Positions 1-8,300 of a stretch of DNA of 64,000 bases are shown here, in pieces. The notes under the pieces are model-generated. The model was not told the DNA's origin. It was given only the letters and a program-made list of their open reading frames with translations, and did no database searches. Source of the DNA: Planctomycetota bacterium (GTDB lineage Bacteria; Planctomycetota; Phycisphaerae; Phycisphaerales; UBA1924). The position numbers were made by a program, and so were the translations under genes. The stretch is from NCBI GenBank assembly GCA_039819165.1, contig JBCBSM010000001.1, forward strand, positions 1,302,001 to 1,366,000. The letters are read 5' to 3'. Within the stretch, counting starts at the first letter, position 1. Each line of letters opens with the position of its first letter.

Positions 1-629
1 AGCAGGCCGACGAGCGCAAGGGCGATCGGCAGGTTGGGCCACAGCGGCGCGCCCATCTGGCCCATGACGTTTCGTGCGGGCGTCGGCGGGATGCGGTAGG
101 GCGATTCGGCGATCACCAGGGCGGCGTCGATCTCGGTGGCCGCCGCGATGCCGACGCCTCCGCCCATGGACGAGCCGGTGATCGCCAGGGGTCCGCCGGC
201 GTCGACAGCGGAGACGAGATCGAGCAGCGCATCGACCTCGAGCACGCCCAGCGAGCACCAGCCCTCGCTCTCGCCGTGGCCGGGCAGGTCCCAGCACACG
301 ACACGGGCGGCGTGGGGCACGATGGCGTGCAGCCGGCGGAGCGTCGAGACGCGGCCGGTGCCCCACCCGTGCGTCACGATGGCGGTGGGCCCGCTCGGAT
401 CGCCACCCGGCAGATCCCAGGCCATGAGCGTGCGGCCGCGGCTGGTGAAGGACCACTCCTCGAACGCGAGCGGCTCGTCGAGCTCGGACGGATCGCCCGG
501 CTTGCCGCGTGCCACGGCGGTGGCGTAGGTCATGCGGGGCGGCCTCGCGAGCGAACGGAGCGTGACGAGGGACAGCGCCGCGACGTAGAGCGCGCCGCCG
601 GCGGCCAGGAGTATGAGCAGTCCGGCCAC
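1..629 (-). CDS. alpha/beta hydrolase, 3' end outside the window
   Basis: The visible 209 residues start with GTG at 629, 5 bp after the stop of the upstream site-2 protease gene, so the two are probably co-transcribed. An N-terminal hydrophobic segment (residues 2-25) suggests a membrane anchor. The alpha/beta-hydrolase hallmarks follow in order: an HGWG oxyanion-type motif at 87-90, DLPGHGES at about 114-121, and the nucleophile elbow GSSMGG with Ser154. The Asp/His part of the triad lies beyond the window edge. The substrate cannot be told from sequence. The family assignment is firm; the function is generic. Confidence 0.8.
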   Translation of the reverse strand, partial: MAGLLILLAAGGALYVAALSLVTLRSLARPPRMTYATAVARGKPGDPSELDEPLAFEEWSFTSRGRTLMAWDLPGGDPSGPTAIVTHGWGTGRVSTLRRLHAIVPHAARVVCWDLPGHGESEGWCSLGVLEVDALLDLVSAVDAGGPLAITGSSMGGGVGIAAATEIDAALVIAESPYRIPPTPARNVMGQMGAPLWPNLPIALALVGL

Positions 630-634
630 GGGCG

Positions 635-2776
635 CTACAGCCCCGTGAAGACGTTGCGTATGTCGTTGAAGGTCACGACGAGGAAGCCCATGCCGATGAG
701 CACCAGGCCCGCGAGGGTCGCGGCGCTCTGGATGGCCTCGGGCACGGGCCGCCCTCGGATCCACTCGGCCACGATGAAGAGGAACTGGCCGCCGTCGACG
801 ATGGGCAGCGGCAGGAAGTTGACCACCGCGAGGTTGACGCTGATGAGCGCCATGAAGAACAGCAACCAGATCAGCCCGCGATCGGCCACGCGGGTGCCAA
901 GGTGGGCGATGCCCACGGGCCCCTTGAGGTGCTCGACGCGGACGCTGCCCTGGAAGAGCCGCGCGAAGGTCACGTAGGTCATCAGCATGACCCGCTTGGT
1001 CTCGGCGAGCCCGACGACGACGGCGTCGACGGGGCCGTCGGCCTTGAGCGTGAACTCGGCGGGCTGGAAGATCGACAGCACGCCCGGCGGGGCGGACCAG
1101 CCCAGCTCGTGCAGCCGCCGCACGTCGCCGGCCGACAGCCGCAGCGTGCGGGTGTCCTGGATGCCCTGGCCGACGATGGGAACGCCAACCTCGAGCTCGA
1201 CCGCGGCACCCTCCCCGGCGGCGAGCGCGTCCCGCGTGGCGGTGCGCAGGGCGGCGCGGATGCCGGCGAAGTCGTCGACGGGCACGCCCGCGATGCTCCG
1301 AACGCGGAGGCCCGGGCGATCGATGGCCGCGGCGGCGGGCGGCGCTCCGTACTCGGAGCCGGTCCGCTGCTCGCGGATGGCCGCGGGCGGCAGGGCCAGC
1401 AGGGGCTCGCCGAGCAGTTCGTTGGGCGCGAAGCCGATCAGGCCCTTGCGGTTGACGCGGGCGACGAGGGCAATCTCCTCGGACTGGCCGCCCTCGCCGG
1501 TGCGGACGACGGTGATCTGGATCTCGCGGCCGGCGTGAGCGCGGATCTCGGTGATGCCCTCGGCGATGCTGGGGTATTCGGCGGACCCGAGGCGGACGAA
1601 CACATCACCCGGCCGCAGGCCCTGGTTCCAGGCCGCGCCGTTTTCTTCGGCGAAACCCACGGTCATGACGGGGGCGAGCCCGAGCACGTGGGTCTGCACC
1701 TGCTCGCCCTCGCCGCCGAGCCGCACGATCGACTCGTCGAGCACGACGCGGGGCTCCAAGTCGACAACGACCTCGGTATCTTCGCTCGCGAAGCCGATGG
1801 CGACGGGCCGGCCCTCGGAGTCGCGGAATGCGTCGGCGATGTCGGCGGCGTCCTCGGCGGACCTCTGCGGGCCGTCTCCGACGCGGATCCAGCCGGCCCG
1901 CATCTCGGGCTCGACGCCGGTGAGTCCGCGATCGTCCATGGACTCCCGGAAGCCGGCGTAGTCGCCGCCGTCACCGAAGACCGTCGTGGATTGTGCGGGC
2001 AGGATGCCCAGTTCGAGCAGGCCGGTGCGGGGCGATTTCTCGGGCAGGATCTGGAAGAGCAGCGGCTCGACCTGGCCGCGGCGCTCGACGAGCACGTCGA
2101 CGGTATCGCCCGGGCTGGCCATGGCGGCGGCGAGCATCAGGTCGTTGAAGGTGCGGGCGGTGCGATCGTTGACGCGGAGCACCTCGTCGCCGGTGCGCAA
2201 GCCGGGGACGGCATCGGGCATGCCCACGGGGGTGGCCTGGCTAGCGGCGCTGCCGGGGATGACGTCGCCGACGCGGGGCGGCTCGGTCCGCAGGCCGACC
2301 ATGAACACGAGCATGAACACGAGGGCGGCGAGCACGACGTTGGCGACCACGCCCGCCGAGATGACGACCAGCCGCTTGGCCGGGTGGCACCGCTGGTAGC
2401 TGTCGACCGCCGCGCTCGTGGCGCGGGGATTGAGGTCCTCCTGGCCCAGCATCTTGACGTAGCCGCCGAAGGGCAGCCAGTTGAGGCGGTACTCGGTGGG
2501 GCTGATGTCCGCGGGCGGCTCGTCGTGGACGGCGACGCCGTCGCGCTCCAGCAGCTGGCGGTAGGCCGGCTCGGTGCTCCCCCGGCGGAGGCCCATGCCG
2601 CGGCGGTAACTGAGCATCGCCGGCCCGAAGCCGATGGCGAAGGCCAGCACGCGGATGCCCGCCCAGCGGGCGGCCACGAAGTGCCCCGCCTCGTGGATGA
2701 ACACGATGAAGCCGAAGCCCAGGATGACCAGCAGCAGGTCGCCGAACGTGCCGAACAGGGAGGAAAGTGCGCCCAT
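635..2776 (-). CDS. rseP: RseP-type site-2 zinc metalloprotease
   Basis: Intramembrane metalloprotease of the S2P/RseP family, which in other bacteria cleaves membrane-anchored anti-sigma factors. The zinc motif HEAGH is at residues 28-32 in the first membrane helix, and the second site NFLPLPIVDGG is at about 653-663 near the C-terminus. The roughly 400-residue periplasmic insert contains PDZ-like segments (for example around LRPGDVFVRLGS). At 713 residues it is much longer than E. coli RseP (about 450), because of this enlarged insert. It has no Shine-Dalgarno; TACCAT lies 5 nt before the ATG, so the mRNA may be leaderless. The hydrolase follows directly. Confidence 0.92.
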   Translation of the reverse strand: MGALSSLFGTFGDLLLVILGFGFIVFIHEAGHFVAARWAGIRVLAFAIGFGPAMLSYRRGMGLRRGSTEPAYRQLLERDGVAVHDEPPADISPTEYRLNWLPFGGYVKMLGQEDLNPRATSAAVDSYQRCHPAKRLVVISAGVVANVVLAALVFMLVFMVGLRTEPPRVGDVIPGSAASQATPVGMPDAVPGLRTGDEVLRVNDRTARTFNDLMLAAAMASPGDTVDVLVERRGQVEPLLFQILPEKSPRTGLLELGILPAQSTTVFGDGGDYAGFRESMDDRGLTGVEPEMRAGWIRVGDGPQRSAEDAADIADAFRDSEGRPVAIGFASEDTEVVVDLEPRVVLDESIVRLGGEGEQVQTHVLGLAPVMTVGFAEENGAAWNQGLRPGDVFVRLGSAEYPSIAEGITEIRAHAGREIQITVVRTGEGGQSEEIALVARVNRKGLIGFAPNELLGEPLLALPPAAIREQRTGSEYGAPPAAAAIDRPGLRVRSIAGVPVDDFAGIRAALRTATRDALAAGEGAAVELEVGVPIVGQGIQDTRTLRLSAGDVRRLHELGWSAPPGVLSIFQPAEFTLKADGPVDAVVVGLAETKRVMLMTYVTFARLFQGSVRVEHLKGPVGIAHLGTRVADRGLIWLLFFMALISVNLAVVNFLPLPIVDGGQFLFIVAEWIRGRPVPEAIQSAATLAGLVLIGMGFLVVTFNDIRNVFTGL

Positions 2777-2781
2777 GGCAG

Positions 2782-2787
2782 ATGGTA
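2782..2787 (-). promoter_or_regulatory. -10-like box TACCAT for rseP homologue
   Basis: TACCAT on the minus strand, 5 nt upstream of the ATG at 2776. This matches the TANNNT signature found before many genes in this window and predicts transcription starting at the start codon. No clear -35 box is seen. Confidence 0.5.
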
Positions 2788-2811
2788 GATCGGTCGTCGG
2801 CGGGGCCGGTT

Positions 2812-2849
2812 GCAGAAGACGCCGGCCGGACTCTCGCCCGGTCGGCGTC
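2812..2849 (-). terminator. hairpin terminator after the redoxin gene
   Basis: Two 12-nt arms (2818-2829 and 2838-2849) pair with one weak position around an 8-nt loop. On the minus strand they are followed by TTCT. The hairpin sits between the redoxin stop (2882) and the rseP start (2776) and separates their transcripts. Confidence 0.55.
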
Positions 2850-2881
2850 GGTTCGTGGCGTCGCGGGGACGCGGGGCCGGG

Positions 2882-3541
2882 TTAGCCGCCGTACTTGACG
2901 CTGCAGCCGTAGGCCTGGGTGCGGGCCGTCTCGATGGTCTCGCCGGCCATGTGGGCCTCGAGGGCGGCCTTGACGTAGTTGACGTCGCCGAGCTTGCGGA
3001 CGCTGCGATCGTTGTCGATGGCGCCGTGGTAGACGATGGTGCCGTCCTTGGCAATGACGAACATCTCGGGGGTGCGCTTGGCGCCGTAGGCCTTGCCGAC
3101 CTTGCCCGACATGTCCATCAGGACCGGGTAGTCCATCTTGTACTCGGAGACGGCCTTCTTGTTGCGCTCCAGGCCGGCACCCTGGAGGCCCTCGGCGCCC
3201 GAATTGATGGCGATCCAGACGACGCCCTTGTCGGCGAATTTGGCGGCGGTCTCCTTCATGGTCGTCGCGTTGGCATGATGCTTCTTGACGAACGGACAGT
3301 CCGGGTTGAACCACTCGAGCACGACGGCCTTGGTGTTGTTGCTGGCCAGCACCTTCTCGAGGCTGTGCTCCTTGCCGCTGGTGTCCTTGAGCGTGAAGGA
3401 CGGCGCCTTGTCGCCGACGCTGACGCCCTGGGACTGCTGCTGGCCGTACTGCTGGGCGACGGCGACGGACACGGCGGTGGCGCCTGCCACGACGGCAACG
3501 GCGCTGAGCATCGAGAAGGCCTTGCGCTTCAGGTTGAACAT
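2882..3541 (-). CDS. exported redoxin (AhpC/TSA-TlpA-like) protein
   Basis: Thioredoxin-fold protein of the AhpC/TSA redoxin type, 219 residues. The start ATG at 3541 is chosen because GAGGAG lies just upstream and an N-terminal hydrophobic segment (residues 7-29, ending ...VAVAQ) forms a signal peptide; the frame is open further upstream without support. The core begins VSVGDKAPSF and carries NPDCPFVKKH with a single redox Cys at about residue 82, the arrangement of exported single-Cys redoxins rather than a CxxC thioredoxin. The likely role is thiol reduction or peroxide handling outside the cytoplasm, which fits the DsbD-like and rhodanese-like neighbours. Confidence 0.85.
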   Translation of the reverse strand: MFNLKRKAFSMLSAVAVVAGATAVSVAVAQQYGQQQSQGVSVGDKAPSFTLKDTSGKEHSLEKVLASNNTKAVVLEWFNPDCPFVKKHHANATTMKETAAKFADKGVVWIAINSGAEGLQGAGLERNKKAVSEYKMDYPVLMDMSGKVGKAYGAKRTPEMFVIAKDGTIVYHGAIDNDRSVRKLGDVNYVKAALEAHMAGETIETARTQAYGCSVKYGG

Positions 3542-3652
3542 GCTACCACTCCTCATTTGGTTGGCCGTCCTGGGACGGCGCATCTCTTCCTGCGTGCGAT
3601 CCATGTCGACGCCCGACCATCGGGTGTCGCCTTCCGTGAACGCATGGGAATC

Positions 3653-4648
3653 CTATGAGCCGCGGGACGCTGCGGTTCGGTCCGGCGTGTGCAGCCGGGC
3701 GATGGCGTCGCGCAACTCCTTGGCGTTGGGCGGCTGGCGGTAGCCGTCCTCGCCGTGATCGACGAGATATCGCTCGGTGTTCGTCTGCCCGCCGACGCGC
3801 CGCTCGATCTCGACGACGCCGACCAGCCGCCGATCGCCCCTGCCGAGATCCTCGCCGGGCGGCAACAGGCGGAGCTGCAGCCAGTCGCGCTCGGCGCTTG
3901 CGTCGCCGATGGCGTTGAGCAGCGAGGTCGAATCCTCGAGCGGGTAGAAGGTGACCCGCGACGCGCCGTCGGCGCGGATGCTCGTCGCGTCTCGCTGATG
4001 GCGTATCGAGAGGCCCTCGACGCCCTGCGGTCCCACCGGCGTGGGTAAGCCCGCGAGTGCGCCGCCGATCGGCGTGGACGCGTCGATGGCGGTGCTCGGC
4101 GGCGCACTCTCGACGCGGAGGCTCAGGTCGATCTTCTGGTCGGCGGGCAGGCAGATCTGCTTGCAGACCAGCCAGTCGGCGTGGCCCCGGATTGTCAGGG
4201 TGTCGCCCGGCGAGGCGGCGCCCTCGGCGAGCGTGACGGGCATCAGGATCGTGGGCTCGCCCTCGTAGACGTGGTCCAGGATGGCCCCCGGGGAGATGTA
4301 TCGCTCGGGCGCGGGCCACAGCATCGGGCCGATCGTCACGCCCTCGGGCAGCGTCCACTCGACGGTGGGCGCGAAGCCCGTGTCGTTGCGGCCGTGCCAG
4401 TAGATGTGCCACTTGTCGGCCAGTTCGAAACGGAGGCCGACGAGGATGGTCTGGCCCGGCGCGATCGCCGGCGACTCGGCCACGAGCGTCGCACGCGAGG
4501 GATTGTCGTCATCGACCGAAGCCTGCGCATGGACGAGCGATGCAGCGGCGGCTAGGCAGGCGGCAGCGATCCGGTGTGTGAGCGTTGTGCCGAGGATGGG
4601 AGCCTCCTTTGCGTGGGCGCGGACATCGCGCCGCGGAGAACGAGGCAT
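3653..4648 (-). CDS. DsbD alpha-domain protein (periplasmic thiol-disulfide)
   Basis: The protein matches only the N-terminal immunoglobulin-like alpha domain of DsbD (LRFELADKWHIYWHGRNDTG type), including the paired cysteines in VCKQIC that shuttle electrons. The transmembrane and thioredoxin domains of full DsbD are absent, so an electron donor must be encoded elsewhere. A signal peptide ends ...LVHAQA. The conventional start is the ATG at 4648, which has no ribosome binding site. A perfect AAAGGAGG (4603-4610) stands 5 nt before an in-frame ATC at 4597, which would give a more compact signal peptide. The exact start is therefore open; the family call is good. Confidence 0.75.
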   Translation of the reverse strand: MPRSPRRDVRAHAKEAPILGTTLTHRIAAACLAAAASLVHAQASVDDDNPSRATLVAESPAIAPGQTILVGLRFELADKWHIYWHGRNDTGFAPTVEWTLPEGVTIGPMLWPAPERYISPGAILDHVYEGEPTILMPVTLAEGAASPGDTLTIRGHADWLVCKQICLPADQKIDLSLRVESAPPSTAIDASTPIGGALAGLPTPVGPQGVEGLSIRHQRDATSIRADGASRVTFYPLEDSTSLLNAIGDASAERDWLQLRLLPPGEDLGRGDRRLVGVVEIERRVGGQTNTERYLVDHGEDGYRQPPNAKELRDAIARLHTPDRTAASRGS

Positions 4649-4757
4649 AACGTCGGCTGAAACAATGCTATTCCGGCGTTCCCCAGAACGGGCAGATTGC
4701 CGGGTTGACCCGCGGGCCGCGAACACGACCCGCGGATACTCCTGACCGGGACCGAAC

Positions 4758-5270
4758 ATGACCGATCGAACGCACCGCACGATCTCGTGTTGCCTGCCCG
4801 CGGCGGCCGGCGTCGCCCTTGTGGCCTTGCTCGCGGGCTGCCAGAACGAGATCACCGACGCCGACATCCGCAACGTGACGCTGACCGAGGTGCGGCTGCA
4901 GTGGCTCGACCAGCGGGAGGACCCCACCGCCGCCGAGTTGCTGCTCATCGATCCGCGGGCGCGGGCGGATTACGAGGAAGCGCGCATCCCCGGCGCGGTG
5001 CACCTCACGCTGCCGCAGCTGGCCCGGGTGACCAACCGCGACGACCGCATCGACGCCTATCGGCGGATCGTGGTGTACGCCGAGGGACCGGGCGCGGTCG
5101 CGGGCCGCGCGATGACCAAGCGGCTGCTCGTGCTGGGCTACGGCCAGGCGCGGCACTTCGGCGGCGGGCTGCTCGAATGGTCCGACGCTGGCTTCCCGGT
5201 CGAGTCGGGCGTGCCCGAGGACGAGCGGTCGCGCGCGGTCGAGCGCGAACCGCGGCGGCCGGTGCCGTAG
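4758..5270 (+). CDS. rhodanese-fold lipoprotein lacking the catalytic Cys
   Basis: 170-residue lipoprotein: signal peptide with lipobox LLAGC (Cys28), then one rhodanese domain (LLLIDPRARADYEEARIPGA, later LGYGQARHFGGGLLEW). In active rhodaneses a Cys stands after the VVY strand; here the loop reads VVYAEGPGAVAG with Ala108, so sulfur transfer is unlikely and a binding or structural role is more probable. It is divergent from the DsbD-alpha gene, sharing a 109-bp intergenic region. The exported redoxin and DsbD-alpha genes nearby suggest a sulfur or thiol theme, but that is an inference. Confidence 0.8.
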   Translation: MTDRTHRTISCCLPAAAGVALVALLAGCQNEITDADIRNVTLTEVRLQWLDQREDPTAAELLLIDPRARADYEEARIPGAVHLTLPQLARVTNRDDRIDAYRRIVVYAEGPGAVAGRAMTKRLLVLGYGQARHFGGGLLEWSDAGFPVESGVPEDERSRAVEREPRRPVP

Positions 5271-5320
5271 CAGCAAGACCGGCGGGCGATCCGCGGCGGT
5301 CCATCTTAGAAGGCCAACAG

Positions 5321-5344
5321 AAAACGCCCCCGGGCGGGGGGCGT
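5321..5344 (-). terminator. intrinsic terminator of the giant gene
   Basis: Perfect 8-bp GC stem (5324-5331 with 5337-5344) and 5-nt loop, followed on the minus strand by TTTT (stem base at 5321-5324). It lies between two convergent genes and ends the minus-strand transcript of the 7.6-kb gene. Confidence 0.8.
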
Positions 5345-5383
5345 GACTTGGTGTGGGTGTCGGGTGCTCGACGCCGTCGTACG

Positions 5384-8300
5384 TTAGCCGGTGGTGGCCG
5401 GGCCGGCGATGTCCTGCAGCGGGTTGAGCAGGCCGAGCGGTGCGCCGGCGTTGGTCCAGCCGCCGGTAAGGATGAGGTCGTAGTGGGTCAGCGAGGTGAC
5501 GATGGGCACGCTCGCGGAGACCTGGATCGAGAAGAAGTTGAGCAGCTGGCGGCTCAGGATCGGCGAGAACGAGTCGAGCTGGAGGTTGCTGAAGCCCTCG
5601 CTGCCGACCGTGACGGTCGCGCCGCTGGTGGTGCCGTCGTTGAAGAACAGCCGCACGTCGACGTTGACCGACTCGGCGGTCGGGTTGAAGAAGCTGAGCG
5701 TCTCGAAGTAGGACAGGCCGGCGAGTTCGCTGTTGATGAAGGCATCGCCGAAGAACCACGTCCGGGCGGCCTGGTTCTGGATGGCGATGGCGTTGGCATC
5801 GCCGTTCTGGGTCTCGAGGGTCACGCCGCTAATGGGGAGCGACGAGGAGATCGAGAGGCCGGCGGCCAGGTCGGCCGACAGGCTGAGATCGCCCGCATCG
5901 AGCACGAGGGCGCCGCCCGGTGCGATGGTGTGGACCGTAGTGACGTCGGGCAGCGGCGCGGTGATGTAGTCGGCCACGATGGTGACGGCGGCGGCCGTCG
6001 ACGCGGGGTTGTAGAGCACGAGCTCGCCCTGGACCTCGCTGCCCGAGGTGAAGGACGGCACGACGTTGAGCGTGGAGCCGCCCGTGGGGTCGCCCAGCAC
6101 GCCGAAGGCCTCGCCGGTGGCCACGTTGTAGTGGCTCAGGGCGGCGACGATGTCGCTGCCCGGGGCGCCCGTGGCGTCGGCGGGCTCGCTCGTGATGGTG
6201 GCGCCGAAGACGCCGACCGGCAGCACGCCGAGCGAGGTGAGCTCCCAGCCGCCGCGGCGGTTGCCCTCAACGGTCTGCGAGATCTCGACGGTCTCGCCGC
6301 CGATGACGGTCGACAGCGTGACGATGACGGCATCGGGGTTGGGGTTGTAGAAGACCAGGAAGGACTCGACCTGGCCCGGGTTGCGCTCGAGGCGGCCGAA
6401 GGTCCACTCGTCGCTGGTGATCGGCGTGAAGGCTTCGCCGATGGCGCCGCCCAGGTCGTAGTGCGACAGCGTGGCGCCCAGCTGGCCGTCGGACTCGATG
6501 ACGATCGAGAAGGGCTCGTCGGCGGCCACGCCCGGGGCGATGAAGCCGCGATCCGCGATGGTCACGCCGCCACGGCTGTTGGGCGCGAGCACCTCGTTGT
6601 CGATGAGCGTGACCGGGGCGAGGCTGGTGTTCTCGTAGAACAGCCGCACGCTGTAGGTGACCGACTGCGTGCCGCTGGGGTTGGCGATCGAGACGAACTC
6701 GCTGATGGTCTCGTTGGCGAAGCCCTCGGGGTAGAAGAGGAAGAAGGTCTCGGGCTCGGTATCGATCCGCAGCGAGTACTCGCCCGTGCCGTTGAGGCCC
6801 GTGACGAGGAAGAAGTACTCGACGCCCGCGCCGGTGATGTTGAACTCGGCCGCGGCGTTGACGCCCTGGAAGCCGGCGGTATCGCGGATGATCTCCACGG
6901 GCTCGCCGCCGCCGATGGGACGCTCGAACACCGTGATGTCGGCGTTGAGCTCGGTGCCGCTGGGCGTGACGACCTGCACGAATGCCTGGCCGGCCGAGAG
7001 TGAGGTAATCTGGAATAGGTCGCTGTCGGCGGGCGCCTCGATGCGGCCGACGCCCGAGGCGTCGCCCGTGCGGGCGTCCAGCGGCAGCACCGTGGCGATG
7101 CTGAACTGGCCGCGATCGGCGTGATCGTCATCGGGTGAGGGCACGATGTCGGGCAGCGGTCCCTCGACCGAGATGACGTAGTTGTCGGTGAGGAACATGC
7201 TGCCGGCGTCGATGCTGGCCAGCAGGAAGAAGCGCTCGCCCTCGGGTGCGGACACGTTGATGGTGGTCTGGACCACACCCGGCGTCGCGTCCTCGTCGCC
7301 CGGACCGTTGTCGACGATGGTGTCGACGAGCGACGTCGAGGCATCGAAGACCCGCAGGATGACGTCGGTCTCCGAGGAGCCCGCCGCGAGCCGGACGACG
7401 TGCGACGCGGTGGTCGTGCTGCCGTCGGCGATGGTGTCGAAGAAGAACAGGTCGGTGTCGCCGATGGTGGCGATGTTGCCCGTCTGGCTGCCGGCGCCGG
7501 TCTCGGTGGAGAGCACGATCTCGCTGGCAAGGCCGAACTCGCTCTCGTTGGCGTGGTCGTCGGCGGTGGGCGTGGTGGCCTCGAGCGTGTAGGCCCCCGT
7601 GTCGGTGGTCACCGAGCCGGTGCCGTCGCTGCCGACGAGCACGAAGTACTGCTCGCCGCGGACGACGTCGAATCGGAATGCCGGCGCCGAGAAGGCGGCG
7701 TCGGGGCCGAGAACCGTGTCGGTCGTGCCCGTAGTCAGGTTGATCACCGGGTTGAAGTCGGCGTCGAACACGCGGATGGTCGGCCGCAGCGTGCTGCTCT
7801 CGGCGCTGATGGCCGCGAGCACCGCCTGGCCGCCGGCCGGCGCGGTGAAGGTGAAGAGGTCGGTGTCGGTCGGGACCTCGATGGTGCCCGGGAGGCTGCC
7901 CTGCCCGGTGGCGGGCTGGACGAAGAGCTGCGACGCCACGTCGAACTCACCCTCGTCGGGGTGGTCGTCGGTGGGTGCCAGGTTGACGCGGACGGTGTAC
8001 TGGCCGGCATCGCCCTGGCGATCGGAGCCCTCGACCACGATGAAGTAGTCGTTGTACGTCTCGCCGGTGAGCGTGGATGTGCGATCCGGGCCGGTCACGG
8101 GGAACTCGGCGAAGGCATCCAGCGTGCCGGCGTTGGCGTCGTCGTTGAAGCCGATCTGCAGCAGGATGGGATTGCCGTTGGGATCCTCGCTGACCTCGTA
8201 GATGCGAACGGCGGGGTTGAACCCGAAGTCGTTGGACTCGACCTCGACCGAGACGAGGTCGAAGTCGGGCGGGCTGAAGCGGAAGATGTCGGTATCGCCC

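Noticed and set aside
902-2788. 628-codon plus-strand frame over the site-2 protease gene
   Set aside because: Antisense shadow; the minus-strand frame has HEAGH and DGG motifs.
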